A stretch of DNA of 64,000 nucleotides from Salticus scenicus. Its lineage: Eukaryota > Arthropoda > Arachnida > Araneae > Salticidae. Below, in pieces: positions 10,521 to 22,725 of the stretch (position 1 is the first letter of the stretch; every line of letters starts with the position of its first letter). The notes below the pieces were generated by a model. The model did not search any database, had not been told where the DNA came from, and saw only the letters and a list, made by a program, of their open reading frames with translations. The stretch covers positions 101,540,436 through 101,604,435 of the forward strand of contig OZ005662.1 in the NCBI GenBank assembly GCA_963930645.1, written 5' to 3'. The translations under genes were made by a program, and so were the position numbers.

Positions 10521-11871
10521 CTAGTGGGCATAGGTGGACCCTGCTCAATTCGCCATCATATTTAAAAAATTTCTCAAAAATTTCTCAAAAATTCTCAAAG
10601 TTCTCAAAAATTTCTAGTGCGAGACATATTATAATCATGTTAAAAGAAATGAATTTGACCAAAGCTTGATACAGTGACAGAATGAAATCCCCGCCTAATA
10701 GGTTATCCACCGTTCACTTCGATATATTTATTTTATTCTAACCTATTAATTTATTTTATCAGGGTCAATTCCGTTGTTTAGTTTTCATGCTATTGTTTCC
10801 AATGCAATAATCTTCAAAATTCATATTTATATGAAAAATTTACAATTTCGCTATGTTGATAAAATCGTAAATTACGAATAATTTACGAAATTTTCCTATT
10901 AGAATATTTGTATTCAATCATGTTCAAACAAATATCATAAATGTAATTTTGAAGTTGTCTAATTTATTTATACTCCTCAAAATGGAAGTTTATGCTCAAA
11001 TTTGCCTTATTCTGACATGCTAAGTAAATCGTAAATTCCAAATAACTTACGAATTTTTTTAAATTGGAAAAATCATAGTCTATGATATTCATGCCAGAAT
11101 CCCAAATAATATTTGGAAAGTGGTTTGACATCTTTACGATGAAAATATCCCTCAAGATTGACGTTTATGTGAAATTTTGCTCTATTCTTCCATGTTAAGA
11201 AATTCGTAAATTTTTAATAACTTACGAAATTTTTATATTGGAAAATTCATAGTCATTATTATTCTGCCAGTGTCCTAAATAATAATTCAAAAGTAGTCTG
11301 ACATCTTTAGGATGAAAATATCTCCCAAAATTGACGTTTATGTGAAATTTTGCCCTATACTGCCACGTTAAGAAATTTGTAAATTTACAATAACTTGCGA
11401 AAATTTCAAAGTAGCATATTTATAGTTACTGATGTTCATTCTGGCATCGAAACTGATATTTTAAAACTGTTCTGACATTTTTACAGTAAAAAGTTTCCAT
11501 TTAATGCACGTTTAAGTGAATTTTTGTCCTATTCTCCCATGTTAAGAAAATCGTAAATTTCTAATAACTTACGAAGTTTTTTAATTCGAATGTTGCAAAT
11601 GAATAGGGTTCTTGCCAGTATCGAAAGTAATATTTTGAAACTGATCTGATCTCACTGCGATCATTTGTTCGTGAGATATCGTGTAAACAGGCTAACAAAC
11701 TAACGGACTAACACACTAACACACTAACAGACACCGTACAGACAGACACCATACAAATTTTGTCATTTTCAGATTCCTCACACCTGAATCCGTGTAAAAA
11801 AGAAAAAATCCAAGGTCGAAAATTTTCACGATTACCTAAGTTCCCAAATCCTATAGTATAATGGGGAACTA
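10521..11871 (-). mobile_element. HINE family D, second full-length copy
   Basis: It has the same ends and block order as 2548-3904: CTAG at 10521-10524, the 5' hairpin at 11871 (AGTTCCCCATTATACTATAG), and a TGTC/GTTAG tract at about 11690-11750. It is 1351 bp against 1357 bp. The 3' arm is mutated (ATGGCGAATT). Confidence 0.75.
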
Positions 11872-12136
11872 ATATTGCATTTTAGCGGCCCTAGATATCG
11901 TCTAAAACTCGTTTACGCACCATATAGTTTATAGGAATAAACCTCATTTCACAAAATATTACATTGATTAATTTCCATTTATATCACTCAGTTAATATAA
12001 ACAGCTTTATGGGACCTTGCAAAACAATACATTTCGCTAACAATTCTTTATTCTACAAGGGGAAAATCCTGTATGTGTATTACTTTCATTACCTTTTGTG
12101 CAGTATATAAAGAAATTAAAATTTGTGTTAAACAAA
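11872..12136. other. AT-rich spacer
   Basis: Lies between a HINE D and a mariner. It contains no recognisable gene or repeat end. Confidence 0.4.
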
Positions 12137-12138
12137 TA

Positions 12139-12702
12139 TTGGGTTGTTCGGAAAGTCATTTCGTTTTTCTCAGCAGAGGACTTAATTGTATTTTTTTCAC
12201 ACCTTCTTCACATTTAAGTTGCATTGCCATTACATATTGTGACAGCTGATACAGCAAGGCTTGCTTGTGAAAAAGGTCGTTTTATTCTGCTCAATAGTTT
12301 TTGATTGGTGCCCTATCAAATAAAGAAAATCAGAAGCGACATTTTCGGCATATTTTGTTTTTGCTATCAAAAATGCGAAAATACTATTCAAACAAGGAAA
12401 AAAAGCATACGATGTGTGCACAGAAAATTTATTTAAAGAACGATATTGTCAAAACTGGTTTACCAAATTTTGTTCTGGCAATTTTGAGTTGAAGATGCAT
12501 AACGTTCTAGAAAACCAGTTTGTGCTAATGAAGACACAATAAAGTATTGATTTATGAAAAACTGCCAAATAACAACTCGTGAGATCGCTAAGAAACCGAT
12601 CAAAGTGGAGAATATATAATTCATTAAAATATTTATACAATATAAGAAAATCGTCTTTCATTTTCGAAGGAAAAAAACGAAATTACTTTCCGAACAACCC
12701 AA
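12139..12702 (+). mobile_element. Mariner transposon, internally deleted (564 bp)
   Basis: Terminal inverted repeats TTGGGTTGTTCGGAAAGT are perfect at both ends and extend with one mismatch through ATTTCG. TA flanks both sides (12137-12138, 12703-12704). The interior keeps the start of a mariner transposase (HFRHI, then further frames with CVHRKFI and KLPNNNSRDR-like remains, equivalent to the first helix-turn-helix region) and then jumps to the 3' terminal region. A full mariner is about 1.3 kb, so more than half is missing. It cannot code for transposase but keeps both ends. Confidence 0.8.
12330..12610 (+). pseudogene. Mariner transposase N-terminal remnant
   Basis: Frames across this interval give HFRHILF, then after shifts a stretch resembling QTRKKSIRCVHRKF and, near 12570, NCQITTREIAKK, which matches the second helix-turn-helix (ITTREIAE-like) of mariner transposases. 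There are several frameshifts and stops, and no DD34D catalytic residues remain. Confidence 0.55.
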
Positions 12703-12744
12703 TACTTCTCTTAAAACATAATGTATTGGAAATCTTTCGTGAGT

Positions 12745-14105
12745 TAATGCACATAAATCTTTTGCACTATTTGTAACATTTTCAACAGAGAACATGAAAT
12801 GGTGAACTTAAATACTGTTCAGTACGACTGTATATTAGTTTCAAAGTATTATATAAATATTAACGAAAGTTGAAGCGCGGACAGACAGAGTGCCTACACG
12901 GAAAAACGAAAAAAATGTATACAACCAACATCTAGAATGAATAAGTCGTCATTTTCAAATCCCTTAATCAGAAATATAGATTTCCGAGCTATGCGCATAA
13001 GGGACTCCAATAAACTGAATAGTCGAAATGATCGAGAATTTCTACTCTACACATTTCTAGATGGTGAAACAATATTCTTAATATTCTAAATCTTTTATAT
13101 TGCGAGAAATTCTCGCCTGATTTTCTAGAATGGGTAATAAACCAGGATTATAGTTGCAGAAACCCGCCTCTTGTATTCACATTTATTTGCAGAGATTTTT
13201 AAATAAGTTTGCTCTCGAGAATATAGGCAAACGCCCTAGAATTCCAATAGGATTTCTAGAACTCGCTTCCAAAGAAGACTAAATTTATAAGGATGACATT
13301 GAACTATTTTTTCAAGAGCCACAATTTAGATTCTAGATGTCAGTTACAGAATTTTCTCTGAGTGTAAATGATTAAACTATTTGAAGTGATAATTACTCCT
13401 AAAAGTTTTCTGAAAGTGTTAGAAATGCTAAACATGAATAAAAATACATTTATAGAATTTCTCAGTTATAGTTCCTAACGCAACTGAATAAGTTTGTGTG
13501 GCAGTGTTAATCTTAATCATACCATGTTCCGTGCAAAACATAGTTTTGTGCATATGAATAATAAACGTCAATTTCATCGTGTATTATGTAATACAAAATT
13601 ATTAAAATATCATTTATAGAAATGCCTCTCATATAATACAATGTTTTGGGATTGTTTTAGATATCCATGTATATAAACTACATGAGATTTTTCAAATGCT
13701 GCAATATATTCAATTTTTCACTACTTTAACTATTTTCAATAAATAGGACACCATTTTCATCAGGAAATATGCTATAATAAACTTAAACGACATATATCAG
13801 TTTAACAGAATTCTGTGAATGTTTACGGAAGGTAGAGCGTGGGTAGATAGAGAGAGACAGATGGACAGACAAGCTTACTGAGGTCATAATCAGTCTTAAG
13901 CATTAGTAGAAAATATTAAAAACGCTTAACACAACTGAAAATGCAAGTATAGCAATGGCATATAACAGCCCCTTTTGTAACTGAATATTTTTGTGTGATC
14001 CTGTAAATATTAATGTCAATCAAACGATATTCCACAGAAAACATATTTTTGTGCTTATGAATAATAAATGTTAATTTAAATACAAAGCTATTAATATATG
14101 GTATT
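12745..14105 (-). mobile_element. HINE family E, divergent copy split by a TA-flanked element
   Basis: Blocks of family E are recognisable in order: 'gcgcggacagacagag' at about 12874, 'catttatagaaatgcctctcat' at about 13612, 'ttgtttagatatccatgta' near 13655, and a second GACAGA tract at 13835-13875. Bases 12897-13364 are a separate insertion. Divergence from the copies at 26-28 kb is high, so this is an old copy. The ends are approximate. Confidence 0.5.
12897..13364. mobile_element. TA-flanked DNA element with CACTGAGAAAA-type ends
   Basis: TA (12895-12896, 13365-13366) flanks ends CACGGAAAAAC and, reversed, CACTCAGAGAAAA. Both subterminal regions contain catctagaat/attctagatg. A truncated relative at about 40950-41291 has a clean CACTGAGAAAAAAATATACC end and shares inner blocks (gatttccgag, gatcgagaatttct, tatttgcagagatttttaaa). 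It has no coding capacity, and the superfamily is unassigned. Confidence 0.5.
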
Positions 14106-15004
14106 GTAGTTCGCTACGGCATGGTCTTTATTGAAAATGATGTAAATATTTGATGAATAAAAATTTATTCTGATTCTGATACTAGTAGTTTATACGAACT
14201 GCTTTTCAGGGGCGAGGGTTGAGGAGGCAATGATTCTACATATATAAAATATCCCTTTTAGACAAGCTTAAAGGCAAAGGTAGATTCCTTTACGTTAATG
14301 TTACAAAAGTAAAGAAATATTACATATGCATTAACACATACTTAGTAAATGGCTTTGTTCCTACACATTGCATTATTTACGTCGCTATTCTGTTTTTAGG
14401 AACTTTAATTATCAACTACTACTATTCATTCTACTTAAAATTTTAGGCTAGATTTATTGGTGAGTAAATGATTCAATTTTTTAAAATCTAAGTTCATAAA
14501 CATTCAACAAATAGAAGCCATAAAAATATACAATCTGGTGACAAAACTTGCGACTTAGCAATGAAATTTGTGATTTGGCGGCAAAATTTGATAGTTCACG
14601 ACGATATTTTTGACTTGGCGACAAAATTCGCTATTTGATGACAAAATTTGGCGAGCTTGGCGATGAAAAACAGTAGCTTCGATGTCATTATATTTTCTTC
14701 CCACGCAAAAACCTCATATGTCTTCACAGACCAATATCTTGTTTCCACAAGACAAAAGTCAAATCAAGCTGTAACGTATTACTCTCAATTTCAATCGTAA
14801 ATTTTAAATTCTTGCGTAAAGCGGCGTTCTAAACTATTCACCACAAACGATATTTTTACCAAGACTAACGTATTATTTCAGTTTTATATTTTTAAATGAT
14901 TAATTAAAGCTGTTACTATGGTTTTTATATTTTCAGTGCTCTTTTTTATTATCGTTTGCACGTGACATAAGCATCAGATTATAAATTTTAGCAATTAAAG
15001 CTAA
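14106..15004. other. AT-rich DNA with a degenerate minisatellite
   Basis: At 14536-14665 a unit of about 20-23 bp resembling 'cttggcgacaaaatttg' is repeated six to seven times with substitutions. The rest shows no gene. Confidence 0.5.
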
Positions 15005-15500
15005 AGAAAAAGTCGGCTTCATCACAATTGACGAAAAATCACTTTTTAACTTGTAACTTTTAAGCAATTGAAGTTATCGAAAATGTTTAAATATAAAAGT
15101 TGTTCTTTAGGGTAAGGCGGTAATTCGCCTGATTTGAAGTATTCTATTTCGAATATTAAAGAAATTATGGGCAAATGAAAATTTTCATCCTCCACCATTT
15201 CCACCCCCTTTGAGCTGGATGCTCCATCTACGAACTCGACCGAGAATTTTACTGTCCTGACAACATATCCCAAGATGGTTAAATTTAAATAAAAATTAAT
15301 CCTATTATCGTGTTCACAACTTAACACGAGAAAAAGCGTTTTACACACACACAGACACACACACACATATATATAAACTTCCAGAACGAAGGGTGGTTTT
15401 CGGTTCTAGGGGTCATGATCGGTGAAGATATGAAGGAATTTTCCAGAAGTCGTGCCATGAGAACCATTGCAATAAGTAGATATCCTATAAGGAATCTTCC
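15005..15500 (-). mobile_element. Probable HINE family F fragment
   Basis: On the minus strand a (GT)n/(GTCT) tract at about 15345-15372 separates a conserved-looking block (ccctagaaccgaaaacc...) from a block with aacacgataataggattaat. The order (unique block, GTCT tract, hypersensitive AT block) resembles other HINEs here, but I see no terminal hairpins, so the call is tentative. The 106-codon minus-strand frame inside is not recognised as a protein. Confidence 0.35.
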
Positions 15501-15584
15501 TAAAAAAATATACTCATTGACTACATTTAAAAAAAAATCCTTTTAGTGTATTAGCGATTGTTTAAAAATAATTGTCATTTTTTG

Positions 15585-15860
15585 CTACACTATCATATTA
15601 AAAAGTGTAATAAAATGGGACGGCAGCGACCGGTTAAACGATAATCACCAAAAGTTAATAGACACCAATTTATGTCAAGGTGTAACTAAAATAAACTTTT
15701 ATGAAATTCTTCATATTACTTCTATATTTAATGCTGCTACAAAGTTTTTATCGCAAACGCACAAACACGCAGACAGACGGAGAGACATTTTCTAAAAATA
15801 GTCAAATAGTGTTCTGATTGATATTGATATTTGATAGACATTAATTTGAAGAAAAACTTT
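15585..15860 (-). mobile_element. HINE family C fragment
   Basis: Minus-strand words gtttttagaaaatgtctctc, a GTCTGTCTG tract (about 15768-15785) and a cacctt-gacataaattggtg block match the 5' third of family C at 58103-59562. Both termini are missing. Confidence 0.5.
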
Positions 15861-16596
15861 TGGAACACAATACATTTATATTTGATTTAAGATCCCATTA
15901 TATAATAAAAATTCAGAAAAAATATTACTCATTTAAAAAATTTTCTTTCAAAACATCTTAAAGAAAAATTATTAAATGTACCATGAAGTTAGGTTTTTCT
16001 CAGAAAATATGTTTTATTTTTTTATTCTGTTTTCATTTTTATGTGCATTGAATTAGATATCGTACCATTTCACCATGCAGAGAAATATAAAATATTTGAA
16101 GATCTTTCATTCAAATGAGTAACTTAAGAGGTTTGTGCTTGAATTGTTTTCTCCGCTACAATGAACTTCCTGATCAAAACGACTTAACTTTGCAAACGGC
16201 AATTGTTAAATTTTTAAAGAATATGGAGCGAATTATATTAATGTATGATATGAAAAATTCAATTGTTAATTCCAATTCTTGCAGTGGTTTGAATAAATAA
16301 AGTATTATAGGAAATTTTCATTTGTCACATAAATTTTAAAATATACTTTTCCTGAAATTGTTATATAAGTGTTATAATTTTTTGTTATAAAAATGTTTTA
16401 TCCATATAATAGCATGCTTTTAAAAAGAAACGTTAGACTTATTTAATTAATTTATGAAACTTTTATAAAAATATCTCTGTATACATATTTTTAATACACA
16501 GAAAGTAAATTATTTATTCTGCATTCTAGATGATATATAGCAATTACTTGTAATAAATATAATAAATGTGTCATGTAAAACTATTTCTATTATAAA
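15861..16596. other. AT-rich spacer, no gene seen
   Basis: Contains only incidental short frames, such as 61 codons at 16115, with no recognisable motif or element end. Confidence 0.4.
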
Positions 16597-16599
16597 TAA

Positions 16600-17203
16600 C
16601 ACTGCTCGGCATGAAAACATCTTATGACACCATTTCAGAATATTCTTATGTAAAATAACCTCCTGAATCCGGATAGGACGCCCATTTTGCCCTATCACAT
16701 ACCGTTTTTTAGGAATGACCCACTATTTTTATCATTTTTCGGTGATTTAATGGCTATAAATTTGATTTTTAGGTGGAGGGAGGATTATTGTAACCGTTAA
16801 ATATCTTCTGAGGGGCTACAGAGTTGGAAATTTCTAAAACATGGACATTCGCGACAAGGGAAAATTTTTTTTTTGGGGGGAGGGGGGAGATTTGCCACTG
16901 AAATTATGTATTGCATATCTTATATTGTTTTAATCTGTTATAAATGTTATTTTTTAAACTTTATGTTTTTTTTGTTTTTAGGTGTTAAATTTTTTTTTTC
17001 ATTCTCCAAATCAAATTCATGATCATAAAATTATCGAACAGGGGAAAAAAATGAGGGAGGGGGTGGTGTTTCTAGAAAACGGTGGGTGACTGGGCAAAAT
17101 GGGAGTCATATTCGGACTCAGGAGGTCATTTTACATAAGAATTAGCAAGGATGGTATAAGAACTCGAATTTTTTTTTTTTTTGTTTTTTTTTTCAGAGCA
17201 GTG
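16600..17203 (+). mobile_element. Harbinger-type MITE, reference copy (604 bp)
   Basis: Ends CACTGCTCGGCATGAAAA and, reversed, CACTGCTCTGAAAAAAAA are flanked by TAA on both sides (16597-16599, 17204-17206). The 3-bp TWA target duplication suggests PIF/Harbinger. It matches 7098-7675 along its length and the split copy around 2480-4050. It is non-coding. Confidence 0.7.
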
Positions 17204-17206
17204 TAA

Positions 17207-17381
17207 TTATGAGCATTGACAAGCTCATAAAAAATATATGCAAACACATAGTATTAAAGTATTTATACGTTATAGTAGTAGAATACTGAGTAATTCACAT
17301 GCAATAAGTAGTGTAAAAACTAATGCCTGAATCACAACCATATTTTAGTTAACTCAATATCCGAGAGTAGTTTTCTTTTTT

Positions 17382-17418
<37 letters not shown>

Positions 17419-17678
17419 CTAGTTATTACCCGTCCAATTTTATGGCTGAATGATATCTAGAAATGCAACCGAAATCCTTGAATGGCTCGCTCGCCCTTTA
17501 GGAAACATTGTCTAAACTCAACTCTTTGGAGGAGGGATGGATAGGCAGGGCGGGATGCTTTTACTGGTCTAGGCGAGCTTGGCGCAGCTTCTTTTTTGAA
17601 TGCAATTATTTACATAAAGCAAACATCGTATTATCCTATCGAAGAAAAATAAGTCAAATATTTATTAAGTATTTCTGT
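17207..17678. other. Spacer with long poly-A
   Basis: Contains a 33-base A-run at about 17383-17415. The 66-codon frame at 17508 has no recognisable motif. Confidence 0.4.
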
Positions 17679-17682
17679 TTAA

Positions 17683-20674
17683 CCGTTTACCCGCCAATGT
17701 TCCAATAATGGAACATGATTTTTAAAATAAAAAATTTACATGTAAAAAAACTCTTATTAATATCACTTTTACATACAATTGAATATGACATTATAAAGTA
17801 TTTTTTACAATAAGTTTTATTCTGTTTAGATAATTATTTATTTTTTTACGATTTTTTGAATTTTACTATATTTTGTCAATTTTACTCTCTCTTACAATTA
17901 AATTTACCAAAATTCCAGTTTAAATTGAAAAAACGCAATACTTTAAAATATTTCATTAGAAAACATATCCTACGGGAATACAACAAAAGCAAAATTTTAT
18001 TTTTAAATTTTAATGGTAAAATTTACGTTTTTATGTCTCTGTTCCATTATTGGAATTGGAACATTGGCGTTTCGAGAGTTCATTTTTCATTTATGTGCAA
18101 AGCATTGTATGATATTGCAAACATTATTTTCTTTTGCATTCTGATAAGAATAGTAACTTTTCTAAAGAAAGTAAACAGATAAAAGAGATAATAGGGGGAA
18201 AGTGAGGGATTATTTAGACTTCTTTTGTCCTCTAAAATTCGAAAAATAAGCAGGTACAAGATAATACTGTTTTCAAATGGAAGCTGCAAAACTTCGAAAG
18301 GATTATAGTATTGGCCCTTGACATTGATGTTCAGTTTAGTAAAGTCATAACAATAGAAAGAAATTATTTTTGATAAGGTGGCTGAATATGTGTGTGTGTT
18401 GGGGGGGAGGGGGGATTTCACCTGTGCCTTTGGAGACAAATGCAGTTTCACATAAAAGGTGTCTTATTCCATATGTTTGCTGAAATAGTTATCAGTTTCC
18501 TTTCAGATAGCGTTTTTCTTATTAGTTTTGTTCGATGACAGTGAAAAAGGTGCATGTGTGCTTTCTATGTGTTTCATTTATAAAGTTTTCATAAATTTAA
18601 CATCATGTCCAAAAGATGCCTCACGGTACAAGAAGCTGTGGCCTTTCTAGAAACTCTTTCGGATTCTGATTTGGAAGATGTAGATATTTGCCAGTTAGAG
18701 CCGGATGAACGTGGTGATATAACCGATGAAGAAGATATTGATGACAATAATTTAGACGCTGTTACGCCATTTGATGTGTGTGGAATGGTCGACGTCACTT
18801 TAAAAAAAGATGTAAGTACTCCAAATGAAGAGGAATTTCAGAAACCGGGTCCAAGTGCCAAGAAGAAACGAAAAACTGAAAACCCTGTAGTAAAATGGAA
18901 AAAAAAAGTGAAATTCGATAATCCAACAGAATTTGAAAAACCGGTACCAATATTGCATAAATTTCCAGAACTCATGGACTGCACTCCTCTTGATATATTT
19001 CATAAATTTTTTCCTGAAGAATATGTCGAATATCTTGCGGATATGACGTCACTTTATGCTTTGCAAAAAGGTGAAACAATTGATGTTTGCAAGAATGATA
19101 TCTTACAATTTTTTGGTCTTCTTCTTCTAAGTGGATACCATTCAGTTCCTACTGAAGATATGTATTGGAATTCTGCGGAAGATACATGTGTTCCAATAGT
19201 TCCAACTGTTATGCCCCGCACTCGTTTCAGAAATATCAAGAAATTTTTTCATGTAATGGATAACAATAAGTTGGAAAATGGTGATAAATTAGGTAAAATA
19301 GCCCCGATTTAAAAAGAGTTGTCCAAAAATTTCCAACAATTTGGAATATGGCATGAGAAGTTAAGTATCGATGAATCAATGGTTCCTTACTACGGTCGTC
19401 ACTCATGCAAAATGTTCATAAGAGGAAAACCGATCAGATTTGGTTTTAAAGTATGGATGTTATGTTCTTCAACAGGTTATCCATATGCAATGGATATATA
19501 TTCTGGGAAAAAATCAGAATCAGATAATAGTATTTCTGGACAGCTCGGACCGAGAGTTGTTAATGAGCTTTTATCTGTTGTTGGAGATAACTCACATCAT
19601 GAAGTATATTTTGATAACTTTTTTACGTCTTATAATTTATTGTTGGAATTATCCCATAAAGGAATGCGAGCAACGGGAACAATTCGTGAAAATCGTACAC
19701 AAAAATGCCCGTTGAAATCTAAAAAAGAACTTACCAAAGAAGACAGAGGAAGTTTTGATTTCCGATCTGACGGATCTGTTTATATCTGCAGCTGGAACGA
19801 TAACGCGGTAGTGACTGTAGCATCAAACTGCTACACACATGAGCCTATAGGTAGTGTGAAACGCTATTCATGTGCAAAAAAAGGTAATATTGAAGTACCT
19901 CGGCCAAATCTAATAAAAAAATACAACGAAGGAATGGGCGGAGTAGATGTTTTAGATAAGCTTTTATCTAGTTACAGGCCTCAGTTGCGAAGTAAGAAAT
20001 GCTGGTGGAATCTATTTAGTAACGCATTAAACATGGCAGTTGTAGCTAGTTGGAATTTGCACTGCGAAGTGCATGCAAACTCTAAAAAACTATCACATTT
20101 GGAATTTAGAAGACAGTTGACGATGAATCTTTTGCGGAAAAAAGAGCGTCTTACCAAACATCCTGGACCTCGCAGTCATTTAAAAGTTGAATTAAGACAA
20201 TCTGATGGTCATTATATAATATCTACGTCTCAAGGTCGTTGTGTTGTTTGCAAAAAGAACACTACAAAAAAATGTTTTCATTGTGAAAAGCGACTGCATG
20301 AAAAATGTTTTCTGTCGTATCACAGTCGCTGAAATTATGTGAGTATCATTTATAATTATCTTTTAATGTATCTATAGTGTCATAATATTTATTAATTGTT
20401 CATTATTTAAAGATAAATAAACAAAACAGTTAATATTAAGAAGATATTATAATTATTAGACTTTAAATTAACTATTTTCATGAACTTTTAAAAATATGCA
20501 AAAAATAATCATGTAACACGCCAATGTTCCAATAATGGAACATGGCTAAAAACACACTCAAAAATTTTTTTCACCTAATTTTAAAACTTTATTGTATTTA
20601 TATACTCTTAATTAATATAATAACCAAATTTCAAGTCATTGGGACTATTCTTTCTTAATTCGGCGTTTAAACGG
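17683..20674 (+). mobile_element. piggyBac transposon, nearly complete (about 3.0 kb)
   Basis: TTAA flanks both ends (17679-17682, 20675-20678). The 13-bp terminal inverted repeats are CCGTTTACCCGCC and CCGTTTAAACGCC. A near-palindrome ATGTTCCAATAATGGAACAT lies beside the left repeat (17697-17716) and recurs at 20525-20544; a related inverted form sits at 18040-18062. These subterminal repeats are likely transposase-binding sites. The interior codes for a piggyBac transposase with a single in-frame stop. Between the left end and the gene are about 900 bp of non-coding DNA. Confidence 0.9.
18605..20332 (+). pseudogene. piggyBac transposase, one in-frame stop codon
   Basis: It cuts and rejoins DNA at TTAA during transposition. 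The start ATG at 18605 opens 235 codons: an acidic N-terminus, a basic stretch KKKRK at about residue 85 that could be a nuclear signal, and the DDE_Tnp_1_7 start (LDIFHKFFP, FFGLLLLSGYHSVP, then RTRFRNIKKFFHVMDNNK). A TAA at 19310-19312 interrupts the same frame, which continues unbroken to 20332. The three catalytic aspartates expected of piggyBac are visible: SIDESM (19370), YFDNFF (19613) and GGVDVLDK (19946). The C-terminus is a cysteine-rich finger, CVVCKKNTTKKCFHCEKRLH, as in the family. The full length of about 575 residues is normal. Apart from the stop there is no other damage, so the copy is young, or the stop is a sequencing error or is read through. Confidence 0.9.
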
Positions 20675-20678
20675 TTAA

Positions 20679-21998
20679 AAAAAAAATCTAGTGCGTAACA
20701 ACTACACTACTTTTATTATCCACTATTAAACATCTTGTAAACTTTTATTAGGGATATTGTAATTAGAAAAGTAAAAGATGAGCTAACTAATATACACCTT
20801 TATTATTTTTCCTGTGTGAAACAACCAATTGCCGTAAAATACGCCTAAAAGAAACTTTATACAGTAAGTTTAAAGAAAATCGGTTAAACAATTTCTTGAA
20901 ACATCCATTTTAAAGATCTAAACCTGATCTATCTAATCAGGACACCTATCCATTCCCCCCTTACTTATCAATTAATGCAGACAGAAAGATATTTAGAGGG
21001 GTTTTATGTTAACAAATGTGAAATCTGTTCCACTTCAAATTTTCACCAAAAATTCGCAAACTCATTTGTAGACTGGAAAACAACTAATGCATACGGAATA
21101 TTATTTAAAAAAGAGTTAAAATGCGAGTTTGAGGAAAATTCTTAGGGCCGTTTTTTAAAACACCTAATTGTAAAACCTGAAATTAACACAGATCAGTTTT
21201 CCTGCAAACAATCAAATAATACATGCGAAAGGAATCAACTAATACATGTCTGCAAGGGATTTATGTAGCAAATTTCAAAAATGGTTAAAGTCGTCTTTAA
21301 GATACGGCCTTAAACTAAAATTCGGTTCGTTATCCGGCTTTCCAAGTTCCACTTCCGGTTTTCCAATTTTCCCCAAATATGACAAACAGGTACATGAGAC
21401 TTGTCTTAATTATAACGTTACACAATTTTACTTTTTTTTGTTTTGAAGATTTGCAGACAAAAGATCCCACTCCCCCTCCCCCTCATCCCCCCCTACCAAC
21501 AAACACCTACACTGAACAATTTCCGAAAAACATTTTTCTGGACTCAAGAGACCTTAAAACATCTAAATGAGGCAAAAACTATAAATCAAAATTTATAGCA
21601 AAATACGATACCACCAGTACAAAGGTTTTCGAGTAATGGAAGTAAAAAGTGATATCCAAAAAAGTGACTGCACCAAGCCTTGTTCTATAGGACCTACTAA
21701 AGGAAATTTCAAGCCACTACAATATCCATGTTCAAAACAGAATTTGAACATGGCACTTGAAGGCTCCTACGCCGGTAGGATGAAAAGTGAATGGGCATAA
21801 ATGAATGTGTTGTATAAAAATAAGTTTAAAAATAACATTATTATTTTACCTCTAAAGTCACATTTCATGAACATAAGATGATAAATTTCCACTGATGTTA
21901 AATAATATTCCAACGGCATAACCAGCAGTTTAGATACTATTTATAAAATACACCCTGAATTTACAAGCAAAATTACATAACTGCATATTACATAGGTG
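20679..21998. other. Unassigned DNA
   Basis: AT-rich with moderate complexity. Short frames at 21246 and 21379 carry no known motif. A C-rich tract (ccccctccccctcatcccccc) lies near 21470-21490. No element ends were found. Confidence 0.4.
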
Positions 21999-22725
21999 GA
22001 CATGTATGTATAAACTTTAATTATGCGTATTGCATATTCATTCTAAATTCATTTGATAACCTTTAAAAGTAATACTTATGTATTAATTCATTTTTACTAT
22101 CTCTTACAGATATATATATATATATATATATATATGATATAGGAAGTATTGTTTTTGTTGACATGTATGTATAAACTTTAATTATGCATATTGCATATTT
22201 ATTCTAAATTCCTTTGAAAACCTTTAAAAGTAATACTTATGTGTTAATTCATTTTTACTATCTCTTACAGATATATGATATAGGAAGTATTGTTTTTGTT
22301 GACATGCATGTATAAACTTTAATTACGTGTATTGCAAATTTATTCTAAATTCTTTTGATAACCTTTAAAAGTAATACTTATCAGGGGCGTAGCAATTCAA
22401 AAATCATGAGAGCTCAAAAAATTTCATTTTAAACATAACTTAATATTATTTTCAAGAAAATCAATTAATAATTAAATATCAATTGATATTCACGAATTAT
22501 TAGTATTAATTACAAAATATCGTTAGCTATGAACATTTATAAGATTTTAATTTGGCTTTTAAATGGGTGATTCTTTCATTTGTCATTAAAAGGAAATTTT
22601 GTAATAACCAATAGGGTGGGGGTGTTGATCTCCCTGAGCCCCTCCCTTTTCAATGCCCATGATAATTATCTGTTACTTCATTTTTACTATTTCTTACAGA
22701 TATATGATATAGGAAGTATTGTTTT
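21999..22725 (+). repeat. Tandem array of a HINE-like 5' terminus (about 4 units)
   Basis: A unit of about 141-161 bp starting gacatgtatgtataaacttt is repeated at 21999, 22160 and 22301, with a last partial unit resuming at about 22670. Each unit ends with a hairpin-like HINE 5' motif (tttactatctcttacagatata...tataggaagtattg). The length difference comes from a (TA)n expansion at 22111-22135. A hAT MITE (22381-22661) interrupts the third unit. Confidence 0.7.
22381..22661. mobile_element. hAT-type MITE (281 bp)
   Basis: Ends CAGGGGCGTAGC and, reversed, CATGGGCATTG are flanked by atacttat and ataattat, an 8-bp target duplication with one mismatch. Removing it restores the tandem unit around it. 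It is non-coding. Confidence 0.65.

Noticed and set aside
17694..18066. A separate MITE formed by the inverted ccaatgttcc motifs at 17694 and 18062
   Set aside because: The right copy lacks the terminal CCGTTTA repeat and TTAA, so it is better explained as an internal repeat of the piggyBac.
18080..18451. 123-codon minus-strand frame left of the piggyBac transposase
   Set aside because: AT-rich codons, no motif, and located in the non-coding 5' region of the piggyBac element.
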